The notes: a model not told the origin generated them from the sequence alone. Shown: positions 52,401 to 64,000, counted from the stretch's first letter. The stretch is 64,000 nucleotides of DNA from DASWJZ01 sp963739005 (GCA_963739005.1 CAVTYQ010000002.1:1116001-1180000), one strand, 5' to 3'. Program-made: numbers and translations.

Positions 52401-52794
52401 AGGCGAGCCGCAGCGCGACCTCGGCGAGCGGCGCGAGAAGAGCTCCGGTCTCGTCGACGTCGCCGGCATGCTCCGCTCCTTCGACTACGTCGCCTGGGCG
52501 GCGCTCGATCGGCTGCGCGCACGCCACGGGCAGATCGACGGCGACGTGCAGAAGCTGGCGCTTGCCTGGCGCGACCGCGTGTCGCGCGATTTCCTCGGCG
52601 CCTATTGGCTGGCGGCGGAGCCAGGGAGATTCCTGCCGATGGAACAGAATGCGCGGTCAAACCTTCTCGACTTGTTCAAGATGCGCAAAGCCGCCTACGA
52701 GATCGGCTACGAATCGGCCAACCGCCCAACCTGGTTGTCGATCCCGTTGCGCGGGCTTCTCGATCTTCTCGGCGAAAACCCCGCGAGCGCATGA
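49420..52794 (+). CDS. treS: Trehalose synthase/maltokinase fusion (TreS-Pep2)
   Basis: A 1124-residue bifunctional protein. Residues about 30-560 are trehalose synthase, interconverting trehalose and maltose: nucleophile Asp230 (GLRLDAIPYL), acid/base Glu272 (LLLAEANQWPED) and Asp338 (RNHDELTLE). From about 590 to the end is maltokinase, making maltose-1-phosphate: LPDFLRHQRWYAGKG at its start, catalytic loop IHGDFHLGQV with Asp975, then IIDFEGEP. The fused order feeds GlgE, whose gene is directly upstream. The stop overlaps the glgB ATG (ATGA). The last codon is at 52794. Confidence 0.96.
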   Translation: MQDEVRVAPHVETTAEAEHLRQRDGLIDRSQHDWYKDAVIYQLHIKAFQDSNGDGIGDFAGLKERLDYIESLGVNTIWVLPFYPSPLRDDGYDISDYRTINPGYGDMRDFRRFIRAAHRRGIRVITELVINHTSDQHPWFQRARRSKPGSVARDFYVWSDTDQRYQGTRIIFIDTEKSNWTWDPVAHAFFWHRFYSHQPDLNFDNPKVMEEVLRLMHYWLDMGVDGLRLDAIPYLVEREGTNNENLPETHIVLKRIRAEMETHYPDRLLLAEANQWPEDTRPYFGEGDECHMAFHFPLMPRMYMAVAQEDRHPINDIIRQTPDIPDSCQWAIFLRNHDELTLEMVTAEERDYLWRTYAKDARARINLGIRRRLAPLMDNDRRKIELMNALLLSMSGTPVLYYGDELGMGDNYYLGDRDGVRTPMQWSADRNGGFSRANPQALYLPPIQDPVYGFQAVNVEAQQNETSSLLNWTRRMIGVRKQRKAFGRGALQILYPRNRKILAYVRRFEEENILCVANLSRQAQAVEIDLAEFRGAVPIELLGGAAFPPVGDLPYMLTLPAYGFFWFLLAPEADAPKWHVVTPDPLPEFVTLTAPGGRIDRALEGRELANLERYALPDFLRHQRWYAGKGTATRRTGAVSLGAIPGEPNQLLLATAETDEGEQRYFLPVSVLWGDQNLTFGAPKLSYTLAKVRNGPHLGALIDACHDERFVGELIRAIRAGGDLPATGGTLRFVSTQGFRDLELIGDVHPIGGDQSNVSVIIGDAAMLKMYRRLREGEQPEIEVSRFLTEVAGYKNTPPFYGSAEYRPGGAPPMALAALFGFVRNQGDAWGVILDALERHIDEFAFLPREETPAALPADVPAPQAPETEFPYPLNLGAILGKRTGELHAAFAAPTDDPAFAAEPLTPEDVSHWVDRTEAEVAHALAALEHALPALPDEVRAEAAALLAAQGALDARIEAARAHAASGAKTRIHGDFHLGQVLVAQDDVMIIDFEGEPQRDLGERREKSSGLVDVAGMLRSFDYVAWAALDRLRARHGQIDGDVQKLALAWRDRVSRDFLGAYWLAAEPGRFLPMEQNARSNLLDLFKMRKAAYEIGYESANRPTWLSIPLRGLLDLLGENPASA

Positions 52795-55010
52795 TAGCAA
52801 CCACCACGACGAAACCGACCTGGCGTCCCGACGACGCCGCGATCAAGGCGATCGTCGAGGGTCGTCATGGCGACCCTTTCGCGATCCTCGGGCCGCACGG
52901 CGGCGGCGATGCTCCGATTTCCGTCCGCGTCTTCTGGCCGGGCGCCAAGACCGTCGCCGTTGTCGACCGTGAGAACGGCGAGACGCTCGCTTCGCTCGAG
53001 CCCCTGCACAAGGGCGGCTTTTTCGCCGGCCTTGTCACCGGTCTTCGTCCGCCCTTCGCCTACAAGCTCCGCTTCACTGCCGACGAGGCGAGTTGGGAGG
53101 CCGAAGACCCATACCGCTTTCCGCCGCTCCTCGGCGATCTCGACGTCTACCTCATGGCCGAAGGCAAGCACCGTCGCATCTTCGAGCGGCTCGGCGCCCA
53201 TCCGACGCTCCTCGACGGCGTCGACGGCGTCGCCTTCGCGGTCTGGGCGCCGAATGCGAAGCGGGTCAGCGTCATCGGCGACTTCAATCATTGGGACGGC
53301 CGCCGCCACCCGATGCGCAAGCGCATCGAGGCGGGCGTCTGGGAGCTCTTCGTTCCCGGCGTCGCCCGCGACACGCGCTACAAGTTCGAGCTGCTGCCGG
53401 CGGGCGGCGGCCCGCCTTCGTTGAAGGCCGATCCGCTCGGCTTCTTCCACGAGGTGCCGCCGCAGACGGCGTCGATCGTCGTTGGCCTTCCGCACCACGC
53501 CTGGGGCGACGACGCCTGGATGGCAGAGCGCCGGGCGAAGCAGGCGGTATCGGCGCCGCTCTCGATCTACGAGGTGCATCTCGGCTCCTGGCGGCGGAAG
53601 GAGGGCGACGCGTTCCTGAGCTATGACGAGCTTGCCGACACGCTGATCCCCTACGTCCAGGACTTGGGCTTCACCCATATCGAATGCCTGCCGGTCTCAG
53701 AGCATCCGTTCTCCGGCTCATGGGGCTACCAGCCGATCGGGCTTTTCGCGCCGACCAGCCGCTTCGGTCCGCCGGAAGCGTTCGCGCGCTTCGTCGACCG
53801 CTGCCACCAGGTCGGGATCGGCGTCATCATCGACTGGGTGCCGGCGCATTTCCCAAGCGACGCGCACGGGCTTGCACGCTTCGACGGCACCGCGCTCTAC
53901 GAGCACGAGGATCCGCGGCTCGGCTTCCACCAGGACTGGAACACGCTGATCTATAATTTCGGCCGCACCGAGGTCAGGAATTTCCTCGTCGCCAACGCGC
54001 TCTACTGGCTGGAGTTCTTCCACATCGACGCGCTCCGCGTCGATGCCGTCGCCTCGATGCTCTACCTGGACTACAGCCGCAAGCCCGGCGAATGGGTACC
54101 GAACGTGCACGGCGGGCGCGAGAACCTGGAGGCGATCAGCTTCCTGCGCGAGATGAACACGCGCGTCTTCGGCGATCATCCCGGCGCGACGACGATCGCG
54201 GAGGAATCGACCGCCTGGCCACAGGTCTCCCGCCCCGTCCATACCGGCGGGCTCGGCTTCGGCTACAAGTGGAACATGGGCTGGATGCACGACACGCTCG
54301 AGTATATGAGCCACGACCCGATCCACCGCCACTACCATCATCACGAGATGACGTTCGGCATCCACTATGCCTTCACGGAGAATTTCGTGCTGCCGATCTC
54401 GCATGACGAGGTGGTGCACGGGAAAGGCTCGCTCTTTGCGAAGATGCCGGGCGACCGCTGGCAGAAATTCGCCAATCTCCGCGCTTACCTCGCTTATATG
54501 TGGACGCATCCCGGCAAGAAGCTCCTCTTCATGGGCTCGGAGTTCGCGCAGGAGCGCGAGTGGAACCACGACCATTCGCTCGACTGGCATCTCCTCGACG
54601 ATCCGCCGCACCGTGCGATGCAGAGCCTCGTTCGCGACCTGAACCGCATCTACCGCGAAATCCCCGCGCTACACGTGCTCGACGCCGAGCCAGCAGGCTT
54701 CGAATGGCTTGACGGCAACGACTCCGACAACAGCACCTACGCCTATGCGCGCCACGGTGAGGACGGCGACGCGTCGGTCGTCGTCGTGTGCAACTTGACG
54801 CCGGTGATCAGGCAAGGGCACCGCGTCGGCGCGCCGCGCGCCGGGCGCTGGATTGAGCGGCTGAACACCGACGCAGCGATCTACGGCGGCGCCGACGTCG
54901 GAAATTCTGGTGCGGTTGAGACCGAATCCGTGCCATGGCATGGACGCACGGCGTCGCTTTCGCTGACACTGCCGCCGCTTGCCACGATCGTGCTTCAGCA
55001 CGCCGAATAG
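52791..55010 (+). CDS. glgB: 1,4-alpha-glucan branching enzyme
   Basis: A 739-residue GH13_9 enzyme that makes alpha-1,6 branches. It has two N-terminal carbohydrate-binding beta domains (GRHGDPFAILGPH near 25 and GVAFAVWAPNAKRVSVIGDFNHWDGRRHPM near 150) before the barrel. The nucleophile Asp is in DALRVDAVASMLYLDYSR and the acid Glu in TIAEESTAWP; PISHDEVVHGKGSL completes the site. The ATG at 52791 overlaps the treS-pep2 stop. It branches the linear glucan built by GlgE. Confidence 0.96.
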   Translation: MIATTTTKPTWRPDDAAIKAIVEGRHGDPFAILGPHGGGDAPISVRVFWPGAKTVAVVDRENGETLASLEPLHKGGFFAGLVTGLRPPFAYKLRFTADEASWEAEDPYRFPPLLGDLDVYLMAEGKHRRIFERLGAHPTLLDGVDGVAFAVWAPNAKRVSVIGDFNHWDGRRHPMRKRIEAGVWELFVPGVARDTRYKFELLPAGGGPPSLKADPLGFFHEVPPQTASIVVGLPHHAWGDDAWMAERRAKQAVSAPLSIYEVHLGSWRRKEGDAFLSYDELADTLIPYVQDLGFTHIECLPVSEHPFSGSWGYQPIGLFAPTSRFGPPEAFARFVDRCHQVGIGVIIDWVPAHFPSDAHGLARFDGTALYEHEDPRLGFHQDWNTLIYNFGRTEVRNFLVANALYWLEFFHIDALRVDAVASMLYLDYSRKPGEWVPNVHGGRENLEAISFLREMNTRVFGDHPGATTIAEESTAWPQVSRPVHTGGLGFGYKWNMGWMHDTLEYMSHDPIHRHYHHHEMTFGIHYAFTENFVLPISHDEVVHGKGSLFAKMPGDRWQKFANLRAYLAYMWTHPGKKLLFMGSEFAQEREWNHDHSLDWHLLDDPPHRAMQSLVRDLNRIYREIPALHVLDAEPAGFEWLDGNDSDNSTYAYARHGEDGDASVVVVCNLTPVIRQGHRVGAPRAGRWIERLNTDAAIYGGADVGNSGAVETESVPWHGRTASLSLTLPPLATIVLQHAE

Positions 55011-55027
55011 GAGCACTGTCACCATCC

Positions 55028-57113
<2,086 letters not shown>

Positions 57114-57181
57114 CAGGCACCGCCATGCGCGCCGATTGCGCGCAGCGACGGCGGCACGGATTTCGCAAGGCCGGGCCTTGA

Positions 57182-59063
57182 ATGAGCGTAACCCTCGACC
57201 GCCTCGCCGCGATGGTCGGCATCGAAGCGAGCTATCTCGCGCTGACCGGAGAGGTCATCCACGTCTCCAATGACGCCAAGCGCACCACGCTTGCCGCCAT
57301 GGGGGTCGCCGCCGGAGACGAGGATCAGATCGCCGCCTCGCTGGCCGCGCTGACGCCCATCGATTTCGGCGGCATGGAAGCGCCGCCTGGCGTCGCCTGC
57401 TTCGTGCCGGATTGGCTGAAAGAAGGCCGCGCCTGGGGCATCGGCTGCCAGCTCTACGGCCTCCGCTCGGCGCGCAACTGGGGCATCGGCGACTTCGAGG
57501 ATCTGGCGCGCTTCGCCGAGATTGCCGCGAAGGCCGGCGCCGACTTCGTCGGTGTCAACCCGCTGCACGCGCTCTTCGCCGCCGCGCCGGAGCGTTCAAG
57601 CCCCTTCTCGCCCTCGAACCGCCAGTTCCTGAACCCGCTCTATATCGCCGTCGACAAGGCACCAGGCTTCGACGGCATGGAAGACGCGCTCGCCGCGCCC
57701 GAAGAGCTCCGCACCGCCGAGCTGGTCGACTACGCGCATGTCGGTCCTTCAAAGCTGAAGGCGCTCCTCATCCTCTTCCGCATCTTCCAGACCCGCCCGA
57801 AGCGTGCCGAACGCAAGGACTACGAGCGCTTCCTCACTGCACAAGGCGCGCCGCTCTATTTGCATGCGCTTTTCGAGGCGCTCTCCGAGGCGATGGTTCA
57901 GGCCGGAAACGGGCCGGCCTGGCACGGCTGGCCGGAGGAATACGCGCATCCGGGATCCGACGCGGTCCGCGCCTTCGCCGAGGAGCAGAAGGACCTCGTC
58001 GCTTTTCACACGTGGCTTCAGTGGCTTGCAGACCGGCAGCTCTCCGCTGCGCAGGCGCGGGCACGCGCGGCGGGACTGCGCATCGGCTTCTACCTCGACC
58101 TCGCCGTCGGCGTTGCGCCTGACGGATCGGCGACCTGGTCGGATCGCGATCTCGTCGTGTCCACGGCGCGGATCGGAGCGCCGCCCGACTATTTCAACGA
58201 AGCCGGCCAGGATTGGGGGCTCGCGCCGTTTTCGCCGACGGCGCTGGTCAAGCGCGGTTTCGAGCCCTATCGCGAGTCGATCGAACTCAGCACTTCGCCA
58301 CGCCGGGGCGATCCGCATCGATCATGCGATGAGCCTCTACCGGCTCTTCTGGATCGCCGAAGGGCTGACCGCCGCCGACGGCGTCTATGTGCGCTATCCG
58401 TTCCACGATCTGGTCAGGGCGCTGGCCTCCGTGTCGCAGGCGCGCCATGCGATCGTGATCGGCGAAGACCTCGGCGTGTTGCCATACGGCTTCCGCGAAG
58501 TGATGCAGCGGACCGAGATCCAGAGTTACCGCGTCTTCTTCTTTGAGAAGCGCGACGACCTCTTCCTGCCGCCGATGACCTATCCGCGCGAGGCGCTCGC
58601 CTGCCTCACCACGCATGACCTCCACACGCTTGCCGGCTGGTGGAGCGGGCACGATATCGAGGTGCGCCACAGGATCGGCATGATCGAAGGCGTCGACCGC
58701 GTGCGCCTGCGAGAAGAGCGCGCACATTGGCGGCGGAGGCTGCTCGGGCTGCTCTCCGGCGAAGGGCTCCTTCCCGAAGGCCTGGAAGCCGCCATGCGCG
58801 GCGAGACAGAGGCTCCCGAGGCCATGCCGGAGAGCCTAGCCGTCGCGCTGCATGTCGCCGTGGCGCGTGCGCCTTCTCGGCTCCTGGTGGTCCAGGCGGA
58901 GGACCTGACCGGAGCGCTCGACCAGGTGAATATCCCCGGCACCACGACGCAGCATCCGAACTGGCGGCAGAAGCTCGGCATCGATCTTGAGGATCTGCCG
59001 GATTCGCCGCTCTTCCGCGCGATCACCGAGGCGCTTCGCCGCGAGCGGCCGAAGCCGGGCTAG
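57182..59063 (+). pseudogene. malQ: 4-alpha-glucanotransferase (amylomaltase), frameshifted
   Basis: A GH77 enzyme broken into two frames. The first (from ATG 57182) contains RAWGIGCQLYGLRSARNWGIGDFEDL, NPLHALFAAAPERSSPFSPSNRQFLNPLYI and GAPPDYFNEAGQDWG, all MalQ signatures, up to the GFEPYRESIEL segment. The second resumes ALRHAGAIRIDHAMSLYRLFWI (nucleophile Asp), then IGEDLGVLP (acid Glu) and TTHDLHTLAGWW. One extra base near 58286-58292 (CTCAGC) accounts for the break. Restored length is about 626 residues. It ends the glg operon, 68 bp after glgX. Confidence 0.88.
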
Positions 59064-59167
59064 CGCCGGCCGCCAAGTTCCAGGCGAATTGCCCGCGGTG
59101 CCGCTTTACGCTGAGACCCCCTCCCCGTATGGTCCGCCGCCAAGGGGTGGGCGCCTGGGAGAGTCCG

Positions 59168-62100
59168 ATGCGAGGGTTCGTCCGCGCTTTTTCTTTGCTG
59201 CCTGTTTTTCTCGCCTCCCTCGTTCTTTCCCCGTCAGCTTTTGCAGAGGATCGACGCCTTGTCGTGACCGAGGGCGCCGACTATTTCGGCGCCGACTACG
59301 ACGTGAAGAAGGACGTCGATCTCGACGCCTGCAAGGCCGCCTGCCAGGGCGACAACAAGTGCCAAGCCTTCACCTACAACACGTCGGCACGCTGGTGCTT
59401 CCTGAAGAGCGGCGTCGGCGAACTGCGCGCGGTGACCGGCGCCGTCTCCGGCCGCATCGTCGCCGCCTCCGCCGCGCCCAGGTCCGACGTCACCGCCCAG
59501 CGCGTCAGCGAACTCGGCTTCGTCGATCAGTCCTATATCGACGAAGCGCGGCACTTCGTCGGCCGCCTCTCCGACACCCCGTCGACCGACACCGACGCCG
59601 ACAGCGCCATGGCGGCCGCGCAATCGGCGAAAGAGAGCGGCGACCTCCTGTCGGCGCTCGACCACTACACCAACGCGCTGAAATTCCGTCCTGACGACTT
59701 CGAACTGTGGATGGACTTCACCGACACGGCGGTGAACGCCTCGAGCGACGACTGGGAAGTGAAGCAGACGCTTTCGGCCAATCGCACGTCGGGCGCGATC
59801 AACGCCTATCTCCACGCCGTCTCGCCACAGGAGCGCGCACGCGCGCTCGACGATCTGGCCTGGTCGCTCGGCGACCGCTACGAATGGAAGCAGGCGATCC
59901 GCGCCTATCGCGCGAGCCTCGCGCTGGTCGAGGACGAAACGACGCGCGCCACCTACGACAGCGTCGTTGCGGAGCACGGCTTCCGTGTCGTCGACAACAC
60001 CGTTGAGGCGGACGCCGCTGCGCCGCGCATCTGCCTGAACTTCTCCGACCGGCTGGCGGCCGGCCGCGACTACGGCGACTTCGTCAGCGTCCAGGGCGGC
60101 ACCAATCTCGCGGTGGAAGGCGAAGGCCAGCAGATCTGCATCGACGGCGTCGAGCATGGCCGCCGCTACCATGTGACGGCGCGCGCGGGCATCCCGGCCG
60201 CCGACGGGGAGACGCTGGCGAAGAGCGTCGACCTCGACATCTTCGTGCGCGACCGCGCCCCCTCCGTCCGCTTCCTCGGCAACGCCTATGTGCTTCCCTC
60301 CGGCGGCGAGCCGACGATCCCCGTCGTCACCGTCAACACGACCCAAGTCAACGCCACGCTCTTCCGGATCGGCGACCGCCAGCTCGCCGACGCCATCGCC
60401 GACGGCACCTTCCTCTCGCAGCTCTCCTCCTGGGAGACCGACAACATCGAACAGAAATCGGGCGAGAAGGTCTGGACCGGCACCGTCGACGTGCAGAGTG
60501 ACTTGAACCGCGAAATGACGACCGCGATTCCGGTCGGCGCGCTGCAGGCGAAGCTGAAGCCCGGCGCCTACGTGCTGACGGCCGAGGCCGTGAACGCCGC
60601 GTCGGATGACTGGGGCCCGAAGGCGACGCAGTGGTTTATCGTCACCGATCTCGGCCTGACCACGCTCTCCGGCAATGACGGGCTGCACGTCATGGTGCGC
60701 TCGCTCGGCACTGCCGGGCCGGTCGGCGACGTCGCGCTGAAGCTCATCGCCGTCAACAACGAGGTGCTCGGCGAAGCGACCACGGATTCCGCCGGCTACG
60801 CCAAATTCGCGCCCGGCCTGATCCGCGGCACCGGCTCGACGGCGCCTGGGCTTCTGACCGCGGAGACATCCGCCGGCGACTACAGCCTCCTCGACCTTTC
60901 CAAGGCGGCGATGGATCTGACCGACCGCGGCGTGGAAGGCCGCGAGCCGCCGAAGCCGCTCGACGTGTTCTTGACGACCGAGCGCGGCATCTACCGTGTC
61001 GGCGAGACCGTCTACGCGACGGCGCTCGTCCGCGACCCGACCGCCCGCGCGGTCGAGAACGTGCCGTTGACCGCGATCGTGACGCGGCCCGACGGCAAGG
61101 AACACAGCCGCGTGGCGCTCACCGACGAGGGCCTCGGCGGCAACGTCACGCCGATCAATCTCTCCGCCGCCGCCATGCGCGGCACCTGGCGGATCGGCGT
61201 CTATGCTGACGTGAAGGGTTCGCCTCTCGCCGAGACGACCTTCCTGGTGGAAGACTTCCAGCCCGAACGCCTCGATTTCGACATTGCGACGAGCGCCGAG
61301 GCGATCGATCCCGCCGCGCCCGGCGAGGTCAGCGTCGACGCCCACTTCCTCTACGGCGCGCCGGCCGCGAATCTCCAAGTGGAAGGCGAGACGGCGCTGA
61401 ACGCCGGGCACGAGCTCGACCAGTATCCGGGTTATACCTTCGGCCTTGCCGAGGAGACCTTCGACACCGCGGTCGAGCCTTTTTCAGGCGCGACGACCGA
61501 CGATTCCGGCCACGTGTCGCTGCCGATCACGCTTCCCGACACGGCCGCGACCAGCCTGCCGCTCACCGCGACGATGAATGTGCGCGTCATCGACACGAGC
61601 GGCACGCCGGTCGAGCGCAGTAAGACGCTGCCGGTCAAGAGTGAAGCCGACCGCGTCGGCATCAAGCCGCTCTTCGACGGCGCGGCCGGCGAGAATTCTC
61701 CGGTCGCCTTCGAGGTGATCGCGGTCGACAAGTCGGGCGCGCGCGAAGCCGCGGACAATCTGAGCTGGTCGCTTTACGCGATCCGCACGGATTTCCAATG
61801 GTACCGCGCCGACGGACGCTGGAACTACGAGGAGGTGGAGACCAAGAGCCGCGTCGCCAACGGCACAGTCGACGTCGCCGCCGACCGCCCGGCGAAGATC
61901 GAGGCTTCCGTCGAATGGGGGAGCTACCGGCTGGAAGTCGAGAGCGCCGGGGCAACGCTCCCCGCCAGCTTCAACTTCGATGCCGGCTGGTACGTCGCTG
62001 CGACGGCGCTCGATACGCCCGAGGCCCTGAAAGTCTCGCTCGACAAGGAGCGCTACGCGGTCGGGGACAAGGCCCACGTCCATATCGAAAGCCGCTTCAA

Positions 62101-64000
62101 CGGCGTCGCGCTGGTGATGGTCGTCGACGACCGGCTGATCACCACGAAATCGGTGGAGGTGACGGGCAACGCTGCCGACATCGATCTCGACGTGACGCGC
62201 GACTGGGGCCCGGGCGCCTATGTGACGGCGGCGCTCTACCGCCCGATGGATATCGAGGCGAAGCGCATGCCGGGACGCGCCATAGGGCTCGCCTGGGCCG
62301 GCGTCGATCCCGGCGATCGCGCGCTCAATGTCGCCATCGATGCGCCGCAGGAGATGCGCCCGCGGCAACCGATGGAGGTCGGGCTGACGCTCGCCGACCT
62401 GCCGGCGAATTCGACCGCCTACGTCACGCTCGCCGCCGTCGATCTCGGCATCCTCAATCTCACCCGCTACGCGACGCCCGATCCGGAGAGCTACTACTTC
62501 GGCCAACGCCGCCTCGGTGTCGCCATCCGCGACCTCTACAACCAGCTGATCGACCGCATGCAGGGCGTGCGCGGCGTGATACGCTCCGGCGGCGACGCCG
62601 GCCTCGCTCAGTTCCAGGGAACGCCGCCGACCGAGAAGCTGGTCGCCTTCCATTCCGGCATCGTGGAGGTCGGCCCCGATGGCACGGCGCACGTCTCTGT
62701 GCCGATACCCGATTTCAACGGCACCGTCCGCCTGATGGCGCTCGCCTGGACCAAGGAAGGCGTCGGCCACGCCGAGAAGGACGTGCTCGTGCGCGACCCC
62801 GTCGTGGTGACGGCGGCGCTGCCGGGCTTCCTCGCGCCCGGCGACAAGTCGCGATTGAAGCTCGACCTGACCTCGGTCGCCGAGGCGGGCGGGAACGTCA
62901 CGCTCACCGTGTCCTCGACGGAGGGCGCGGTGTCGGTCGATCCGGCTTTCGCCAGTCGCGAGATCGCGCTTGCGGCGAACGAGCGCAAGGAAGTGCTGAT
63001 CCCGATCTCCGGCGCGAAGGTCGGCGACGACGTGTTGACCGTCGCGCTGACGCTTCCCGACGGCACGGCACTCGAGAAGGCGCTGAACCTCGCGGTGCGC
63101 CTGAACGAGCCACCGGTCGCCACGACCGACTTCGTCGAGCTTCAGCCCGGCGGCGAGATTTCCGTCACCGCCGACCGGCTCGCCGGGCTTGTTCCGGGGA
63201 CGGCCTCGATCCAGGTCGGGGCAAGCGGCGCCGGGCGATTGAACGTGCCCGCGATCCTCCGCGCGCTCGACCGCTATCCCTATGGCTGCACCGAGCAGAT
63301 CACCAGCCGCGCCATGCCGCTCGTCTACCTGAACGACGTGGCGCTCCGCGCCGGCCTCGCCGGCGACCCCGACATCCGCGACCGCGTGCAGAAGGCGGTC
63401 GCGGGCGTGCTCGCCAACCAGTCGGCCGCGGGCTCATTCGGGCTCTGGGCGCCGGGCAGCGAGGACCTCTGGCTCGATTCCTACGTCACCGACTTCCTGA
63501 CGCGGGCGCGGCAGAAGGGCTACGCGGTCCCGGCGGAGGCGTTCGACCTCGCGCTCGACAACCTGAAGAACAAGCTCGCTTATGCCGGCGACTTCACGTC
63601 GGGTGGCGAGGACATCGCCTATGCGCTCTACGTGCTCGCCGCCAACGGCCGCGCCGCGATCGGCGACCTCCGCTACTACGCCGAGACCAAGCTCGACGCC
63701 TTCGCAACGCCACTCGCCAAGGCGCAGATCGGGGCCGCGCTCGCGCTCTACGGCGACAAGCCGCGCGCCGACGCCGTCTTCCGCGCCGCGCTCGGAACGC
63801 TCGCGACGCGCACCGACGCGACAAGCGGCTGGCGCAGCGACTACGGCTCCGACCTACGCGACAGCGCGGCAACGCTGACGCTTGCCTCGGAGACACGCGC
63901 CGGCATCGATCTCGTCAGCCTGTCGCAGCGTGTGGAGGACGAGCGGCTGCACGATTCCTATACGAGCACACAGGAGGACGCGTGGTCGCTGCTTGCCGCG
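59168..64000 (+). CDS. Alpha-2-macroglobulin family protein with N-terminal PAN domain (3' end outside window)
   Basis: An open frame of 1611 codons that continues past the window edge. Residues 1-27 are a signal peptide ending AFA. A PAN/apple-like domain follows (about 30-98; Cys in ACKAACQGDNKCQAFTYNTSARWCFLK). Then come the macroglobulin-like beta domains, including FLTTERGIYRVGETVYATALVRDP and RPRQPMEVGLTLADLP regions. The thioester-domain motif is YPYGCTEQ, with Cys1374 and Gln1377 placed to form the reactive bond. Bacterial members sit in the periplasm and are thought to trap proteases, often next to penicillin-binding protein PbpC, which may lie beyond the window. GGGAGAG precedes the ATG by 4 nt. 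Confidence 0.92.
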   Translation, partial: MRGFVRAFSLLPVFLASLVLSPSAFAEDRRLVVTEGADYFGADYDVKKDVDLDACKAACQGDNKCQAFTYNTSARWCFLKSGVGELRAVTGAVSGRIVAASAAPRSDVTAQRVSELGFVDQSYIDEARHFVGRLSDTPSTDTDADSAMAAAQSAKESGDLLSALDHYTNALKFRPDDFELWMDFTDTAVNASSDDWEVKQTLSANRTSGAINAYLHAVSPQERARALDDLAWSLGDRYEWKQAIRAYRASLALVEDETTRATYDSVVAEHGFRVVDNTVEADAAAPRICLNFSDRLAAGRDYGDFVSVQGGTNLAVEGEGQQICIDGVEHGRRYHVTARAGIPAADGETLAKSVDLDIFVRDRAPSVRFLGNAYVLPSGGEPTIPVVTVNTTQVNATLFRIGDRQLADAIADGTFLSQLSSWETDNIEQKSGEKVWTGTVDVQSDLNREMTTAIPVGALQAKLKPGAYVLTAEAVNAASDDWGPKATQWFIVTDLGLTTLSGNDGLHVMVRSLGTAGPVGDVALKLIAVNNEVLGEATTDSAGYAKFAPGLIRGTGSTAPGLLTAETSAGDYSLLDLSKAAMDLTDRGVEGREPPKPLDVFLTTERGIYRVGETVYATALVRDPTARAVENVPLTAIVTRPDGKEHSRVALTDEGLGGNVTPINLSAAAMRGTWRIGVYADVKGSPLAETTFLVEDFQPERLDFDIATSAEAIDPAAPGEVSVDAHFLYGAPAANLQVEGETALNAGHELDQYPGYTFGLAEETFDTAVEPFSGATTDDSGHVSLPITLPDTAATSLPLTATMNVRVIDTSGTPVERSKTLPVKSEADRVGIKPLFDGAAGENSPVAFEVIAVDKSGAREAADNLSWSLYAIRTDFQWYRADGRWNYEEVETKSRVANGTVDVAADRPAKIEASVEWGSYRLEVESAGATLPASFNFDAGWYVAATALDTPEALKVSLDKERYAVGDKAHVHIESRFNGVALVMVVDDRLITTKSVEVTGNAADIDLDVTRDWGPGAYVTAALYRPMDIEAKRMPGRAIGLAWAGVDPGDRALNVAIDAPQEMRPRQPMEVGLTLADLPANSTAYVTLAAVDLGILNLTRYATPDPESYYFGQRRLGVAIRDLYNQLIDRMQGVRGVIRSGGDAGLAQFQGTPPTEKLVAFHSGIVEVGPDGTAHVSVPIPDFNGTVRLMALAWTKEGVGHAEKDVLVRDPVVVTAALPGFLAPGDKSRLKLDLTSVAEAGGNVTLTVSSTEGAVSVDPAFASREIALAANERKEVLIPISGAKVGDDVLTVALTLPDGTALEKALNLAVRLNEPPVATTDFVELQPGGEISVTADRLAGLVPGTASIQVGASGAGRLNVPAILRALDRYPYGCTEQITSRAMPLVYLNDVALRAGLAGDPDIRDRVQKAVAGVLANQSAAGSFGLWAPGSEDLWLDSYVTDFLTRARQKGYAVPAEAFDLALDNLKNKLAYAGDFTSGGEDIAYALYVLAANGRAAIGDLRYYAETKLDAFATPLAKAQIGAALALYGDKPRADAVFRAALGTLATRTDATSGWRSDYGSDLRDSAATLTLASETRAGIDLVSLSQRVEDERLHDSYTSTQEDAWSLLAA

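Noticed and set aside
59234..61411. A 725-codon minus-strand frame opposite the macroglobulin gene
   Set aside because: The plus strand is continuously open for 1611 codons with a signal peptide and thioester motif; the antisense product shows no domains.

Overview
The window is about 64 kb of GC-rich DNA with few gaps. It looks like the chromosome of an alphaproteobacterium, most likely of the order Hyphomicrobiales (Rhizobiales). Clues are the many TRAP transporters, an imelysin/di-heme-oxidase iron locus with an upstream sequence matching the Irr iron control element, a PAN-domain alpha-2-macroglobulin, a degenerate extragenic palindrome of alphaproteobacterial type, and many ATGA/GTGA-coupled operons. 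I saw no rRNA, tRNA, CRISPR array, insertion sequence or prophage. Functions are assigned by reading motifs and family resemblance, without database searches.

Layout. 1-3380 (+): C1/oxalate genes, namely the end of formyl-CoA transferase, a 10-formyl-THF hydrolase-like formyltransferase and formate-THF ligase. 3542-5401: an Uup-type ABC-F ATPase. 5435-8947 (-): a TAXI-type TRAP transporter with its DUF1850 partner. 9135-11154 (+): release factor RF3 and a PilZ protein. 11161-18165 (-) plus the divergent regulator 18242-19099 (+): amidohydrolase, ethanolamine-permease-like transporter, glutamine-synthetase-like ligase, aldehyde dehydrogenase, DUF2569 protein and Fe-dependent alcohol dehydrogenase under an RpiR-type regulator. 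I read this as a candidate gamma-glutamylation route for ethanolamine or a similar amino alcohol. 19196-21424: an Rrf2 regulator, an epimerase and a GT8 glycosyltransferase. 21539-27398 (-): an RND efflux pump followed by an ECF sigma / small membrane protein / periplasmic sensor trio built like CnrH-CnrY-CnrX. 27589-30200: a CDF metal transporter, a Tat-exported dienelactone hydrolase and a 35-residue membrane peptide. 30217-36974 (-): an iron locus of two imelysins, a multicopper oxidase, a di-heme oxidase, a DUF1513 protein and a Cys-rich unknown. 37615-39034: a GYD protein and a Gfo/Idh/MocA oxidoreductase. 39108-43942 (-): a DctPQM TRAP transporter with a frameshifted amidase. 44139-47124 (-): MarR regulator and cytochrome bd oxidase. 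47336-59063 (+): glgE, treS-pep2, glgB, glgX and malQ, the trehalose-to-alpha-glucan route plus debranching. 59168-64000: a large alpha-2-macroglobulin that runs off the end.

Two themes run across the window. Several transport systems sit directly beside the enzymes or regulators that would use their substrate. Also, three genes (amidase, glgX, malQ) are each broken by what reads as one extra base, and the RND permease start is disrupted in a way that one extra base would also explain. This must be resolved as sequence error or true decay before those genes are called pseudogenes.
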